Shown here: one piece after another, positions 1 to 10,100 of the stretch
How the letters are laid out: each line of letters begins with the position of its first letter
Position numbering within the stretch: the first letter of the stretch is position 1
Assembly: GCF_003945595.2 (NCBI RefSeq)
Contig: NW_024104365.1
Coordinates: 6,853,049 to 6,917,048, forward strand
Direction: 5' to 3'
DNA: 64,000 bases
Origin: Pipra filicauda
Taxonomy: Eukaryota > Chordata > Aves > Passeriformes > Pipridae
The notes under the pieces: model-generated
What the model saw: the letters and a program-made list of their open reading frames with translations, nothing else
Databases searched by the model: none
Told to the model about the DNA's origin: nothing
Position numbers and translations under genes: made by a program

Positions 1-568
1 CACTAATGTTAAAATAAGTAAGAGAAAAAGGTAAACTCATTAAAGAAACACAGTTTAATCTAAGTTCAATAGCTGCTAGAAATAATTATACCATTTCTTA
101 CACCAAGAGTGCATAAGTTGTCTTAGCTACTTAATTCCTTATAAACTTATTGTCACAGACAGGCCTGAGTAGAATCTTGAATTTCTTGTACCCTATTCAG
201 CTCCCCTCCCATATCATTCCATTCCATTCCTCAGAAATGGTGACAATGGTCAAAATGTGCCTCACATTCACCTCTCATCTCTGTGAGAGGAAAATTTCTG
301 CTGGTAATTCTCTCTATTGAAATAAATTTTCAAATTTTGTGTTTCTAACATAATTAATAGTTTATCACATTTCATTGAATATGGATAATTTTGACCTGAC
401 TTAAATACACAGAAATTAAGAATATAATAACTGGAAAAAAAAAAAAATTGGGGAAAGTATATGCCTACAAAAAAGGAAACTCATCATTCATTGAATAAGA
501 TGGAAAGGAATTAAGTTGTCATTAACGCTAGTATTAGACCTAAGAACAAAAATATTTATTTAAAGCAG
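1..568. other. AT-rich DNA without recognisable features
   Basis: No gene, repeat end or motif recognised. There is one short A run near 434-447. It ends in an A-rich tract that borders the LTR element starting at 630. Confidence 0.6.
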
Positions 569-624
569 GAAAAAAACCAAAGCAAAACAAAACAACAACA
601 ACAAAACAAACAAACAAAAAAACC
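569..624. repeat. A/C-rich simple repeat (AAAC/AAC type)
   Basis: Imperfect AAAC and AAC units run up to a few bases before the LTR element. It is low-complexity sequence. Similar tracts recur at 16.8, 19.94, 40.2 and 62.86 kb. Confidence 0.85.
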
Positions 625-629
625 CACAT

Positions 630-1044
630 TGTCATGGTTTGAGAACTCCAAAATCTGTTGGCTCTTTGCCACTGCTCTCTGTCCGCTGCTGCCTCTGCCA
701 CTGCTCCATCCGCCCACTCACGGTTGAGAAAACTTCTTTAGTTTTCAGCCACAGGTACTTAGCCCAGCATTACACTGTTCCAAGTCCCTGCAGCCCTCCC
801 AGCCGGGGGCTGGGGGGGAGCCAGAGCCTCCCAGGGGGCTCCTGCTCTCACTCCTCGTGGCTTTACAACATGGCTACCTCTTCTACCACAAAACTACAAC
901 TACCTTCTCTTCCGTTCTGCTTGTGATATGATTGTATTTTGCAGAAGCGCTCATTGGGTAAAACCTCAAAACTTCAAGGGTCACCACCCCCTGGGGTTTT
1001 ACCATTTTATAACTTCAGGGGGAAAACTGTTTCCCCCCACCACA
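630..1044 (-). repeat. 3' LTR of the 0.6-2.6 kb element, internally deleted
   Basis: Bases 630-656 match the start of 1344-2633 (plus-strand TGTCATGGTTTGAGA). The sequence then jumps to the equivalent of 2245 and runs to the shared end in CCACCACA. The missing part equals 1371-2244, 874 bp. Both breakpoints carry ATCT, so the deletion probably used 4-bp microhomology. Over the shared ~388 bp I count about 10 substitutions and one 1-base indel against the other LTR, roughly 2.6 percent, which suggests a fairly recent insertion. Confidence 0.85.
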
Positions 1045-1065
1045 ACTGTCCACCCCCTGCTTTTG
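1045..1065 (-). promoter_or_regulatory. Candidate polypurine tract
   Basis: On the minus strand the bases just before the 3' LTR read AAAAGCAGGGGGTGGACAGT, a purine-rich run where plus-strand DNA synthesis would be primed. Its position directly against the LTR terminus TGTGG supports the call. The run contains two pyrimidines, so it is imperfect. Confidence 0.6.
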
Positions 1066-1309
1066 CGAAATATTAACATATCACAACAATTTGAAACACT
1101 CTAATCAACATACAATCTTCAACAAACTAAAAATATAATCAAAATCTCTCAACTACACATCAATATAGCATTATCATAAACTTAACTCTACTCTTAGTAC
1201 TTAATTTACATTACTATAGCCTTACTTTCTCTACAGTGGTACAGTCTGTGTTTTGTCTGGAAAGCTCTTTCTGTTACTATAAGCATCATGGCTTTTATCT
1301 CTTTTTAAC

Positions 1310-1339
1310 TCGATGGATCGCAACCATCCTCTGCTACCA
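1310..1339 (-). promoter_or_regulatory. Primer-binding site for initiator tRNA-Met, extended to 30 nt
   Basis: Minus-strand TGGTAGCAGAGGATGGTT (1339 down to 1322) is the exact complement of the last 18 nt of vertebrate initiator tRNA-Met including CCA. Matching continues for 12 more bases through the T loop and T stem to variable-loop position 47. The one mismatch in 30 is at 1321, where the plus strand has C in place of tRNA A58. In the tRNA that base carries 1-methyladenosine, which normally stops reverse transcriptase and limits the copied primer to 18 nt. Four bases (TTTT on the minus strand) separate the site from the LTR. The tRNA sequence was recalled from knowledge of the human gene, not searched. 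Confidence 0.9.
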
Positions 1340-1343
1340 AAAA

Positions 1344-2633
1344 TGTCATGGTTTGAGAGCTCCAAAATCTAATTCCCTAGTCCAAGCCCCCTCCCACATC
1401 TCAACCCCATGTGAGATGGGTTTTCCAGGCACCACACGAGACTCAAAATGGGGGAAAGGGAATATATTACAATGACTGTACAAAATAAATACTACAATAT
1501 ATTATATACAATCTTAATTATCTCTATCATAACATAAGTATTTACAATGGATCAAATCTCTTCTCCCCTCCAAATAAAAGCCCAGGAGGGAAGAAGGAAA
1601 AGATCCCTTTCCACTCTCAGAGCAGCAGTTTCTAAGGTAGCAGGCTCTCTTCCTCTCATGCAGCAGCTGTATCTGGATCTCTGCTAGTACGCACGAGGAG
1701 GTATCCAAGCCCCTCGTCCCGTTGTCTTCAAGCAAGGGTCTTCTCTTCCGTGGACTGCGTAGCAGGGACAAAACTCGCATCACTACGGTCATATCATGGA
1801 GTGTAAGACCCCCATGAAGGTCCCTTCCTCAGGGGATTCACCCCTGAGTCAGAACATCTCAGGCAGCTTTCAGTTGGAAGCCTTTGCCTCGAGAGTTCTA
1901 CCAGAGCTCCTGTGCTCTGTCTCAGGCTGCTAGCATAGCTTGGCCGCAGCGGCAAGGGGGGGCCAAGGTCACCCCCTCTGCATTCCTTCTCTGTTCCGGT
2001 CCAGCTTTCCAGGATGCTTTGAGCTTCTCAGCTCTTCTCTGCAGTGCATGTTGCACTTCACCCTTCCCTTCCAGAAGGTGAGGGGTCTCCAAGGAGTTTG
2101 GGGGGTTTTTGTTTTCAGTTCTTACCCAAACTTTCTCTATAGAACTCAGTTCTCTCTCTGCTGCCGGCTCTCCCTCTTGACTCTCTCAGGCAACTGTGTC
2201 TTCCTTGGTTGCATGCTGTTCTGCTGCTTCTTCAGTTCTTATCTGTTGGCTCTTTGCCACTGCTCTCTGTCCGCTGCTGCCTCTGCCGCTGCTCTGTCTG
2301 CCCACTCACGGTTGAGAAAACTTCTTTAGTTTTCAGCCACAGGTACTTAGCCCAGCATTACACTGTTCCAAGTCCCTGCAGCCCTCCCAGCCGGGGGCTG
2401 GGGGGGAGCCAGAGCCCCCCAGGGGGGCTCCTGCTCTCACTCCTCGTGGCTTTACAACATGGCTACCTCTTCTACCACAAAACTACAACTACCTTCTCTT
2501 CCGTTCTGCTTGTGATATGATTATGTTTTGCAGAAGCGCTCATTGGGTAAAACCTCAAAACTTCAAGGATCACCACCCCCTGGGGTTTTACCATTTTATA
2601 ACCACAGGGGGAAAACTGTTTCCCCCCACCACA
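1344..2633 (-). repeat. 5' LTR of the 0.6-2.6 kb element (1290 bp, full length)
   Basis: The plus strand starts TGTCATGG and ends CCACCACA, giving TG...CA ends in either direction. It includes a GC-rich block near 2385-2425. It is the longest of the three family copies, 161 bp longer than the solo LTR at 42000. I see no clear minus-strand AATAAA, so the U3/R/U5 limits are not assigned. Small open frames within it in either direction resemble no protein. Confidence 0.85.
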
Positions 2634-5185
2634 CACACCAAAAAACCAGCTGTAACAGTGAAAAGTATTGCTCAAATGGAAAGGAATAAGAATTGAGAAG
2701 ATATGTCCCTTACACTTTTCTTGAAAGTGGTCATTAGAGGTCAATATAAAAATGACTTTGAAGAACTAGCATAGAGTAGTGTATGATAGGGCTTCTGAAT
2801 GTATGTCTTATGTCTTTTAATTCTCTCAATTAGAAATTTTTTAGAACTCTGTATTTTTTTGTTTAAAATGTTATAATAAGGACACATTTCTTTGTCTTGT
2901 CTGTCCCTCTTGGTTAAGAGCTCATCTTCCTTGAGTGATGTTAAGCCTGTGTTATACATTCCAGGAAAGCAGACACAGATGAGTTTTAACTGCAATACAT
3001 TGTCACTAGAGAATTCTTCATGCCTCTGCAGAACAGGTTTAATAGAACATAAGTAAAAGATATTGTATCATTTAACTTGCAATTGGAAACAGGTGACATC
3101 AATGAAAACTCATCCTCTATTACTCAAATTAGATGAAAGATTTGATGCATTAAAGACAAAAAACCAGAACAATCATGGCTAGTGTTATTGTATAAGAAAT
3201 ACAGTTTATGAAGCAATCCACTATGGGTAATATTAGGTAGAGAATTGTGCTTTATTATTTTTGTCTTAACACTTCAAACCTGATTGATTTGTGCTGCTCC
3301 AAGATAAAACCAACAGAAACAAAAAAACCAACCCAAACCTAAAAGATTAGTAGTATCTATGGAATTAGAAATGCTCAGACAGGTTTTGCTTTTCAATTTG
3401 GTTGATACTAAATGAGTACATTTTATTAATATTTTTAGTTTCACTATCAAAAAAAAAAGAGTAAATGCCAAATTGGTATTTGTTTAGAGCAGAAGACTAA
3501 AAGATTTTTGTTTTCTCTGAGCATTTTGTTGTGTGCTCAAAAGTACTCACATAACTCCCTATGTCCTTCTTCAATCTCTTTTAATGGTTGTGATCTCCTC
3601 TTCCGTACAACAAATCAATGACTTTGGCTACAAAATGAATTAAAAAGCAATATACTTTTTAAGTATTTATAGGTTGGGCCAATCCATATAATCTGTGGGA
3701 TGGACTTCGGTCATAAATTCTTGGTTAATGTTAAAACTGGATTACTGCTCTTATCAAAACCATTTTCCATGTATTAAAATATGGAAGTGACCCTGCACAG
3801 CATAAATATAACTACATTACGTGCAGCCATGTGTACTCTTTGATCTCTTTGTGGTAGCAGAAACATTTCTTTTGGAATAAATATTTTTAGGAAGCTTTGA
3901 TTTAAGAAAAAAAAACTTAATAAAATTTTAAATGCTGCCTTTCTGAATTTTCAGACAAGCTTGGTATAACATATGCCGAAGGATTTTTTTTTAAATTTAG
4001 TTCATAATCTGTCGTTGTCTAATATTCATTTCACATTGCTATTTTATCAGAACACTCTTACCCTATGAGATAACAGTTTTTAAATCCTCTGTGGATTCAC
4101 AGCTGCAGGGGGCAACACGGCTATAGGAAGAAGAAGAGAGCCATATGAGAGAAACTGGAAAGCATTTACCTTACTCTCAAAAAGAATGCAAGCTGATTTG
4201 GTCAATGCTTAGTTTACGTGGAATTTTATGATTAGATCTTTCAGAAAATGTAAACTGGATATTATTATCTAAGGTTTAGGTGAATTGCAGAGTGAATTTG
4301 GGAATCATGGAATTGGAAACCTTCTGTGAGAACATATAGTTTTTAACAGTACATGCTAGGAAATAATTATCCAGAACAGGTTATCTGATGGAGAAAGAGG
4401 GACATGCACATATACCTCAGTGTAGGATGTTTACTGAACTGAAAAATGTGAGAATAAAAGTTCCTTCTTGGCTTGAAACTGAAGAACCCTTGCTGAAGAG
4501 CCACCCCTATGTGTCTAATAACAGCTGTTCTCTCTATTACTCATTTTCTATGAATTTACACTAAAATTTTGAAGAGTCTCTCTTTCGATCTGTAGGAATA
4601 TAGTTCTAGGTTATTAGTAAAACTCTTTGTTGCCCATCTTGCTTTCATATCACTTAATTACTTGATGCTTAAGTCTAGAGGAAGGAAGTCAGAGGGTCAA
4701 AATTAAATACACAATCATACTTTTTTCATGATGGATTTCTAAAACTATGTTGTATAGGGAATATATGGGACCTAGGGAATTATATTAACCTAGGGAACCA
4801 GAGTTGTTGTTGATCAGTCTTTAGATGGTTTCTTACCAAATTCAGTGAGTTTCATAGAAGAAAATATTTAATAACTTCTATGTGTTGGAAAACACCTTAT
4901 ACACTGTAGATATCATCTTAGTATTTAAGATTTGGGTTAAGAACATTCTGTTCTAGAAAGTGTAGGGGAGTATTTTGTTAAGAAAAGAGAATGGTTTTAG
5001 TTGTTCCTGGGTTCAACGGAGGGATAAACTTCAACAAAAACCCTAAAAAAGCAAGAAAAATAATAAATATGAAGTTTTCATGTTGAATGACTTCTCTGTG
5101 AGTTCTATTCTTGTCATGTTTCAATACCAAAGGCATGAAAAACTCTTGCCAACTAAGCATAATCCTTATAAGCATGATGCAGAGT
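2634..5185. other. AT-rich DNA without recognisable genes
   Basis: No transposon end, exon-like frame or structural RNA seen. The only item worth marking is a CTCF-like motif at 4102-4115. Confidence 0.55.
4102..4115 (+). promoter_or_regulatory. CTCF-like motif
   Basis: GCTGCAGGGGGCAA carries the CAGGGGGCA core of the vertebrate CTCF site. It was found by eye, and one such match is expected by chance every several tens of kb. Confidence 0.3.
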
Positions 5186-5225
5186 TATCATGGCTGGGCT
5201 TCACGAATGAAGATTTAGGAAGGCT

Positions 5226-7150
5226 CTATTGACGTTTGTTACAAGCATGCTGGTGGCTTATGAGGCCAATACGAGACAGACATATCCGATTGCAAAAGGC
5301 ACAGCAGAAGGACTCCTTAGGTGGTATATTCAGCAAGACACGATTCTTTCTGCGTTGTCTTTTCTCCTCGAGGGTGATCCTGCGTGTGTTCTCAAAGGAA
5401 ACGGCAACGTTATATCTGGATCCCTTTCCCCACCCACAATGTGGGGGAGCCCAGTTCTAGTTCCATCTCCATCTGAAGAACCATTCTGACGTCTTGAGGG
5501 ATGGGGAAAGGGAACTCCAGCGACAGGGTTTTTCAGGCCCCGAGCCTGGAGGGGAGAGGTGCCCTCCCCTCCCCCCACCACCCACATGGCTCCATGGCAG
5601 GCACAGAGAGAGTACACTGGGGTGGAGAAGAGGCAAGAGAGAGTTTATTGTTGGGAAGAGGTTTATAAAGCTTTTAGGAGGGTCAAAGAGGAACCAGTCC
5701 CAAGTTCAGGGTCACAGAAAAAGCCATCAGGTAAAGGGTCAACAGCCAATAGGAAGGGGTTAACCAAGGACCAATGAAAAACACCTCAGGACACCTTCCC
5801 AGGACACTTTGTATGAGAGACAATAGTCCTTCACAGGGGGTGTCGGGAAGAGGGAGCAATGACACTGCAGAAAATACAAAAAGCCATTTTAAAACATGTT
5901 TAAACCAGTTTCTCATCAGATTCACTGCTACAGTTATAGATGGTGTGTCTCCAGACCTCCCAATTGGAGGCCAGAGTAGACCAGTTATGTTGATCAATAT
6001 GGCCGAGGCTGAGATGTTGTTTCAGGGAGTCCTTGTATCTTTTCTTCGGGGCTCCTCTCATGTGGCAGCCAGTGGCAAGTTCACCATAGAGCAGGATCTT
6101 AGGGAGGCGGTGGTCCTTCATCCTTGAGACGTGCCCTGCCCATTGCAGCTGTGTTCTCATCAACATGGCCTCAATACTTGTGACTGCTGCTTGCTCTAGA
6201 ACAGATGTATTGGTCACATAATCTGACTAGTGGATGTTTAGGATTGTAAGGAGGCAGCGTTGATGGAAGTGTTCTAGGAGTTGCAAGTGGTGGCAGTAGA
6301 CGACCCATGATTCAGATCCGTATAAGAGAGTAGACAACACTATGGCTCTGTAAACACTGATCTTGGTACTTTTCTTCAAGTGTTTATTACGCCATACTCT
6401 TTTGTGGAGTTTTCCAAAAGTACTGCATACCTTTGCTAACCTGTTGTCTATCTCCCCATCAATCTTACTATCTGAGGAGATGAGGCTACCTAGGTAATTA
6501 AACTGCTGGACTGATTTGAGCTCTGATTGGCCAATGGTGATGTGGGGATGATGGGGGACTTCCTGAGGTGCAGGTTGATGGAGGACCTCTGTCTTCTTTA
6601 AGCTGACTTCCAGCCCAAAGAGCTCAGCAGCATCTGCAAAGCAGGATGTTAAACGCTGCAGAGCTGCTTCTGTGTGGGCAACAAGGGCGGCGTCATCAGC
6701 ATAAAGCAGCTCCCGGACAAGATGGTTTAAGGTCTTGGTGTGGGCCTTCAGTCGCCTTAGATTGAATAGACTTCCATCAGTACGATAACGAATGTAGATA
6801 CCGTCCTGATCATCGAGGTCTGCCGTGGCCCTTTGGAGCATCATGCTGAAAAAGACTGTGAAAAGGGTTGGAGCAAGAACGCAGCCTTGTTTCATACCAT
6901 TCTTTATTAAAAAGGGCTCAGAAAGTGCATCTCCATATCTGACTTGGCCGTGCTGATCCTCATGGAGTGAGATGATCATTTTAAGGAATTTAGGGGGACA
7001 ACCTAAATGTTCCAAAGTCTGCCACAGACCTTTTCTGCTCACAGTATCGAAAGCCTTGGTGAGGTCAACAAAGAGACATAGAGACCTTCGTCCTGTTTCC
7101 TACACTTCTCTTGCAGTTGTCTGAGGACAAATACCATGTCTATGGTACTC
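5226..7150 (-). pseudogene. RTE reverse transcriptase, C-terminal half, disabled
   Basis: Would copy the LINE RNA at a nicked target. The longest open piece (6227-7042, 271 codons) has the RT palm with YADD at residues 114-117 and an upstream GMKQGC block. After residue 271 the frame has TAG where the family has tryptophan (WSDY context), then continues in the same frame through QWAGHVSRM and the GAPKKRYKD region to about 5939. The nested LTR interrupts it there. Coding resumes at 5408 with FENTRR and a basic stretch, and ends in a zinc-finger-like tail (CAFC...SRIGLISH..AC) with a stop at 5226-5228. Upstream of 7042 the frame continues after a one-base shift near 7076, with FVDLTKAFDTV and then the MVFVLRQLQ block at 7137. 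There are three lesions: a frameshift, an amber codon and the LTR insertion. The element is dead. Confidence 0.85.
5415..5932 (-). mobile_element. Solo ERV LTR nested in the RTE copy, 6-bp target duplication
   Basis: The RTE coding sequence is split exactly between two GTTATA copies (5409-5414 and 5933-5938), which marks a 6-bp target duplication and a 518-bp insertion. On the minus strand it starts TGTAGC and ends CCAGA, so the terminal CA has apparently mutated. Minus-strand TATAAA (5662-5667) and AATAAA (5644-5649) lie only about 12 bp apart, implying a very short R. A 6-bp duplication and short R fit an ERVK/betaretrovirus-like group. There is no interior or primer site, so it is a solo LTR left by LTR-LTR recombination. 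Confidence 0.85.
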
Positions 7151-7155
7151 CAGCA

Positions 7156-10100
7156 TCACTGTTAAATAACATAACCTTTAAAAGGCTGTTTTTAGATAGA
7201 GGATCACCTTTGCTTGCCTTTGAGAGATGCATTATGATAATCACTCAGTTTTGTCACAGGAGATTTTTTTTATTTAATTATTTTCCCTGTTCTCTGTTTA
7301 ACCCAGAAGAGTTTAATTCTTTCCATTTCAAGGTGATATACATTTATCTCTAGTTCCACAATATTATGATACAGAACACTGTCTCTTCAGGAGGTAACCT
7401 CATGGTCTGCTATTGATAGTACAAAGGTGTTGTCAGAACCTGTCAGGTAATCTTGTTTAAATAGATAGGAATATTTTCTTGAGAGCTGGCATCTCTCAAG
7501 AGATAAGAAGAAATTAATGGAAAGTAATGTCTTTCACAGATGAAAAAATCCCCTAGTAGCACATACCATGTCAATGTCTATCAGTTAATTCTCAGGAATA
7601 CTCCAAATGATTGTGAGTGTACTTTGAAAACTACAAGATAATTCACAAAAGCTTATTGTGAAAGGCAGGTAAGCATGTTGATTGCAGAGAATTCAGGTAG
7701 ATGGTTGATTTTAACGAAATCTGATTTGCTCTGCTGTAAAGACACTTCTGCATGAGAAGCCAATACTGAGTAAGTTGTGTCCAATAAATTCATACTGTAG
7801 CTTATTGTGTAGTAATTCCAAAACAGGCAGATAAGCTGTCAGTGTGGACTGATTTAGTTGATATTCAATCTTTTTATAGATACGTTAGTCCAAAAGTGGA
7901 GTTTTTTTGGTTGTGTTTCTTCTGGGTTTTTTTGGTGGAGGGGAGGTGTGTTTTGGGGTTTTCAGTATTTTCTTTCTTTGTTTGAGGGGTTTGTTGTGGT
8001 TTTCTGTTTGGTTTTTTTGTTGTGTGTTTTTGTTTGTTTGTTTTTTGTTTTGGTTTTGGTTTTTTTTGTTGTTGGTTTGGTTTGGTTTTTTGTTTGGTTT
8101 TGTTTTTAAGTTAGTGGTTTCTTTCCTTCAAATTCACTGAAACTACAGCAGGACTAGAATTTTTTTCCTGTGTTTGATGTTAGTCATATGAGATAGGAGT
8201 TGATCAAACGTGTCATAACAAACCATTTGTACTACTCTCAGGGAAACTTGACACAAATTATATAAGTCTCCCTGTGGCACTAAACAGCATTTTACATGGT
8301 TGAAATACTGCAGATGGTGCTCAAGAAGGGAAATAAAAGTCTAAATAAACTGTATAATTTTACAAATTAAGAAAAATGCACATTGATAGTGTTTCTTTTT
8401 TCCTTTTTTTAATGTTTGAACCAACAGCAACAAAGCTGTACTTAGCAACTCCCTTATGTATAATCTTTAAAAATGTGATTTATAAAGTAAATATGGAAAA
8501 CAAAAATAAGATTATGCACCAATTTGACAGAAAACAAAATGAAAGGAAACTGTAGTACAGATTTAAATATATGTGTAATTAGGGGCTTTTTTTTACATCA
8601 ATATTCACAAGCATAAAGAAATGTGCAGTACCTAGCTTGCAAAGAGAAAATTGTCAAGTATTCAAAAGCTGTGTCTCAAAGAATGAAAATTGAAGAATGC
8701 CTGATGTAATTATTGGTGAGTTCATGTTCTTTCTGAATTCCATCATGGACTTTACTAAACATGTAAAGTCCATGTTGATTTAGTTTTATTAGTTTTACTA
8801 TGTTATGGTTTTTACTATTTTCACACATCACAGCACTGTCATGCCATTAATTTTCCTTCTGACTATACCCGCAGAATTCCATCTTTCCCTTAGCAGGAAG
8901 AGTGTACCATCTACTTCAAGGATGCTAAGAATGCTACTCCAGCTAACAATCTACTAGGGAACTCCCATTGGAATGTGTTCAGCATCTAGTTCAAAAAGCT
9001 CTAATTAAAAGTCACCTCCAGGACACCCAACCCTACCTTGAGGTGGTTGTTACGGTATTTTAACCTCCTGCTTCTACTCTCCTATCAGGCTGAGCCTCAC
9101 CAATGCCATTTTTGTTTAGTGGCTTCTTTAACTAAAGATATATAATTTGCTGTGATTGTATGACTTGAATTGTCCCCTGACTGTCCTACTTATCATTATT
9201 TTTCTAGCTATATGCATATTGTTGTATAACTATGCTACTTTATTGTCTCAGCTTCCTATAGGTTAAGTAGTAAAAGTGCCCTTCACATTCTGCTTACTCG
9301 ATCGTTAAGAGCAAAAAGGCAAAAAATACTTCATGCACCTCATATATAGAGCTGTCAAAAATAGTCTTTTGTTTATGATATCTCAGATCCTTACTCCTAT
9401 TGTTTCGCCTTCATTCTGAAAAGAATTTCAATTTCGTCTGAGTTTATTGAAGCTTAGGAAACTTTTCTTGCAATTTAAGGTTAAGTTGTTTATATTTTAT
9501 GCCAACAGCCGATTGAACTGCTCAAGATAGTGCAATGCTTAGAACCATTGTCTCCAATTGTATGCAATTGTATTTTAGATCTAGTGATAATACCAAAGCA
9601 ATTACAATCTCTTTGGTTGCTTATTTGTGGCTTTTGTTCCTGGTTTTACCTTTCAGCTGAATTCTGTTCTCTCTTATGGTGAACATTAAACTTACTCAGC
9701 ACTGTCCTATCTCTACTACGTCTGTATACTTGCTGTATTTGTGTTTTACTCTGCTATAACGTAGCTGTTTGTTTAGTGTTCTTTTTGTAAACTTTCATTG
9801 ATATAATTAGCATAGCAGAGTATGATATCATATGGGCTACTATAGAGTATTGTGATGTGTCATGATACAGTATGGCATAGGCATATATATATTATATAGG
9901 CTTATATGATGTAATATAACATTGAAGATTGAAACCTCTGAAATTTTTAAGCGCTAGCTGAAAATTAGAGAATTCTCTTTATCTCACTAGTGGACTATGT
10001 TGCTTTCTCTGCCAAGAACAAAGGTATTCTACAAACAAAAGTTATTCTATTTCTTATATATGCAACATAGAATGATAATATCAGCTTTACAACATTTCAC

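Larger units (their letters stand above)
1045..1343 (-). other. Non-coding interior of the LTR element
   Basis: 299 bp, very AT-rich in its middle. It holds only the priming signals: a polypurine tract next to the 3' LTR and a tRNA primer site next to the 5' LTR. A small open frame on the plus strand overlaps it, but this is antisense to the element and has no recognisable product. Confidence 0.75.
630..2633 (-). mobile_element. Complete non-autonomous LTR retrotransposon (LTR, 299-bp interior, LTR)
   Basis: Two copies of one LTR family in the same orientation (630-1044 and 1344-2633) flank a 299-bp interior with no coding capacity. Orientation comes from the primer-binding site. On the minus strand the 1344-2633 LTR ends in CATGACA, followed by TTTT and then the 18-nt complement of the initiator tRNA-Met 3' end. 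A purine-rich tract precedes the other LTR. The minus strand is therefore sense, with 1344-2633 the 5' LTR and 630-1044 the 3' LTR. The flanks read CACAT (625-629) and CACAC (2634-2638), a probable 5-bp target duplication with one change. There is no gag or pol, so proteins would have to come from a related autonomous element. It could equally be an internally deleted endogenous retrovirus. A third copy, a solo LTR, is at 42000-43128. Confidence 0.85.
5186..7155 (-). mobile_element. RTE-clade LINE (AviRTE-like), 5'-truncated, carrying a nested LTR
   Basis: The minus strand encodes the reverse transcriptase and C-terminal part of an RTE-type non-LTR retrotransposon, then a short 3' UTR ending near GAAGCCCAGCCATGA. 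The same 3' end closes the copy at 30322-30995, so both belong to one family. The 5' side stops at about 7155, inside the RT region, as expected of incomplete target-primed reverse transcription. The endonuclease domain is therefore missing. A solo LTR at 5415-5932 splits the reading frame. Among birds the RTE clade is essentially represented by AviRTE, so that is the most likely name. The assignment rests on protein features, not an alignment. No clear target-site duplication was found. Confidence 0.8.

Noticed and set aside
1310..1339. Initiator tRNA-Met gene or pseudogene
   Set aside because: Only the 3' part of the tRNA is present, ending in genomic CCA and sitting 4 bp from an LTR end. 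That is a primer-binding site, not a tRNA gene.
5494..6127. Several open frames of 70-117 codons on both strands
   Set aside because: They straddle the nested LTR and the RTE remnant and do not continue any family protein in their frame.
7858..8140. Two overlapping plus-strand open frames of 77-83 codons
   Set aside because: They come from a T/G low-complexity tract and are almost only F, V, W, L, G and C residues.
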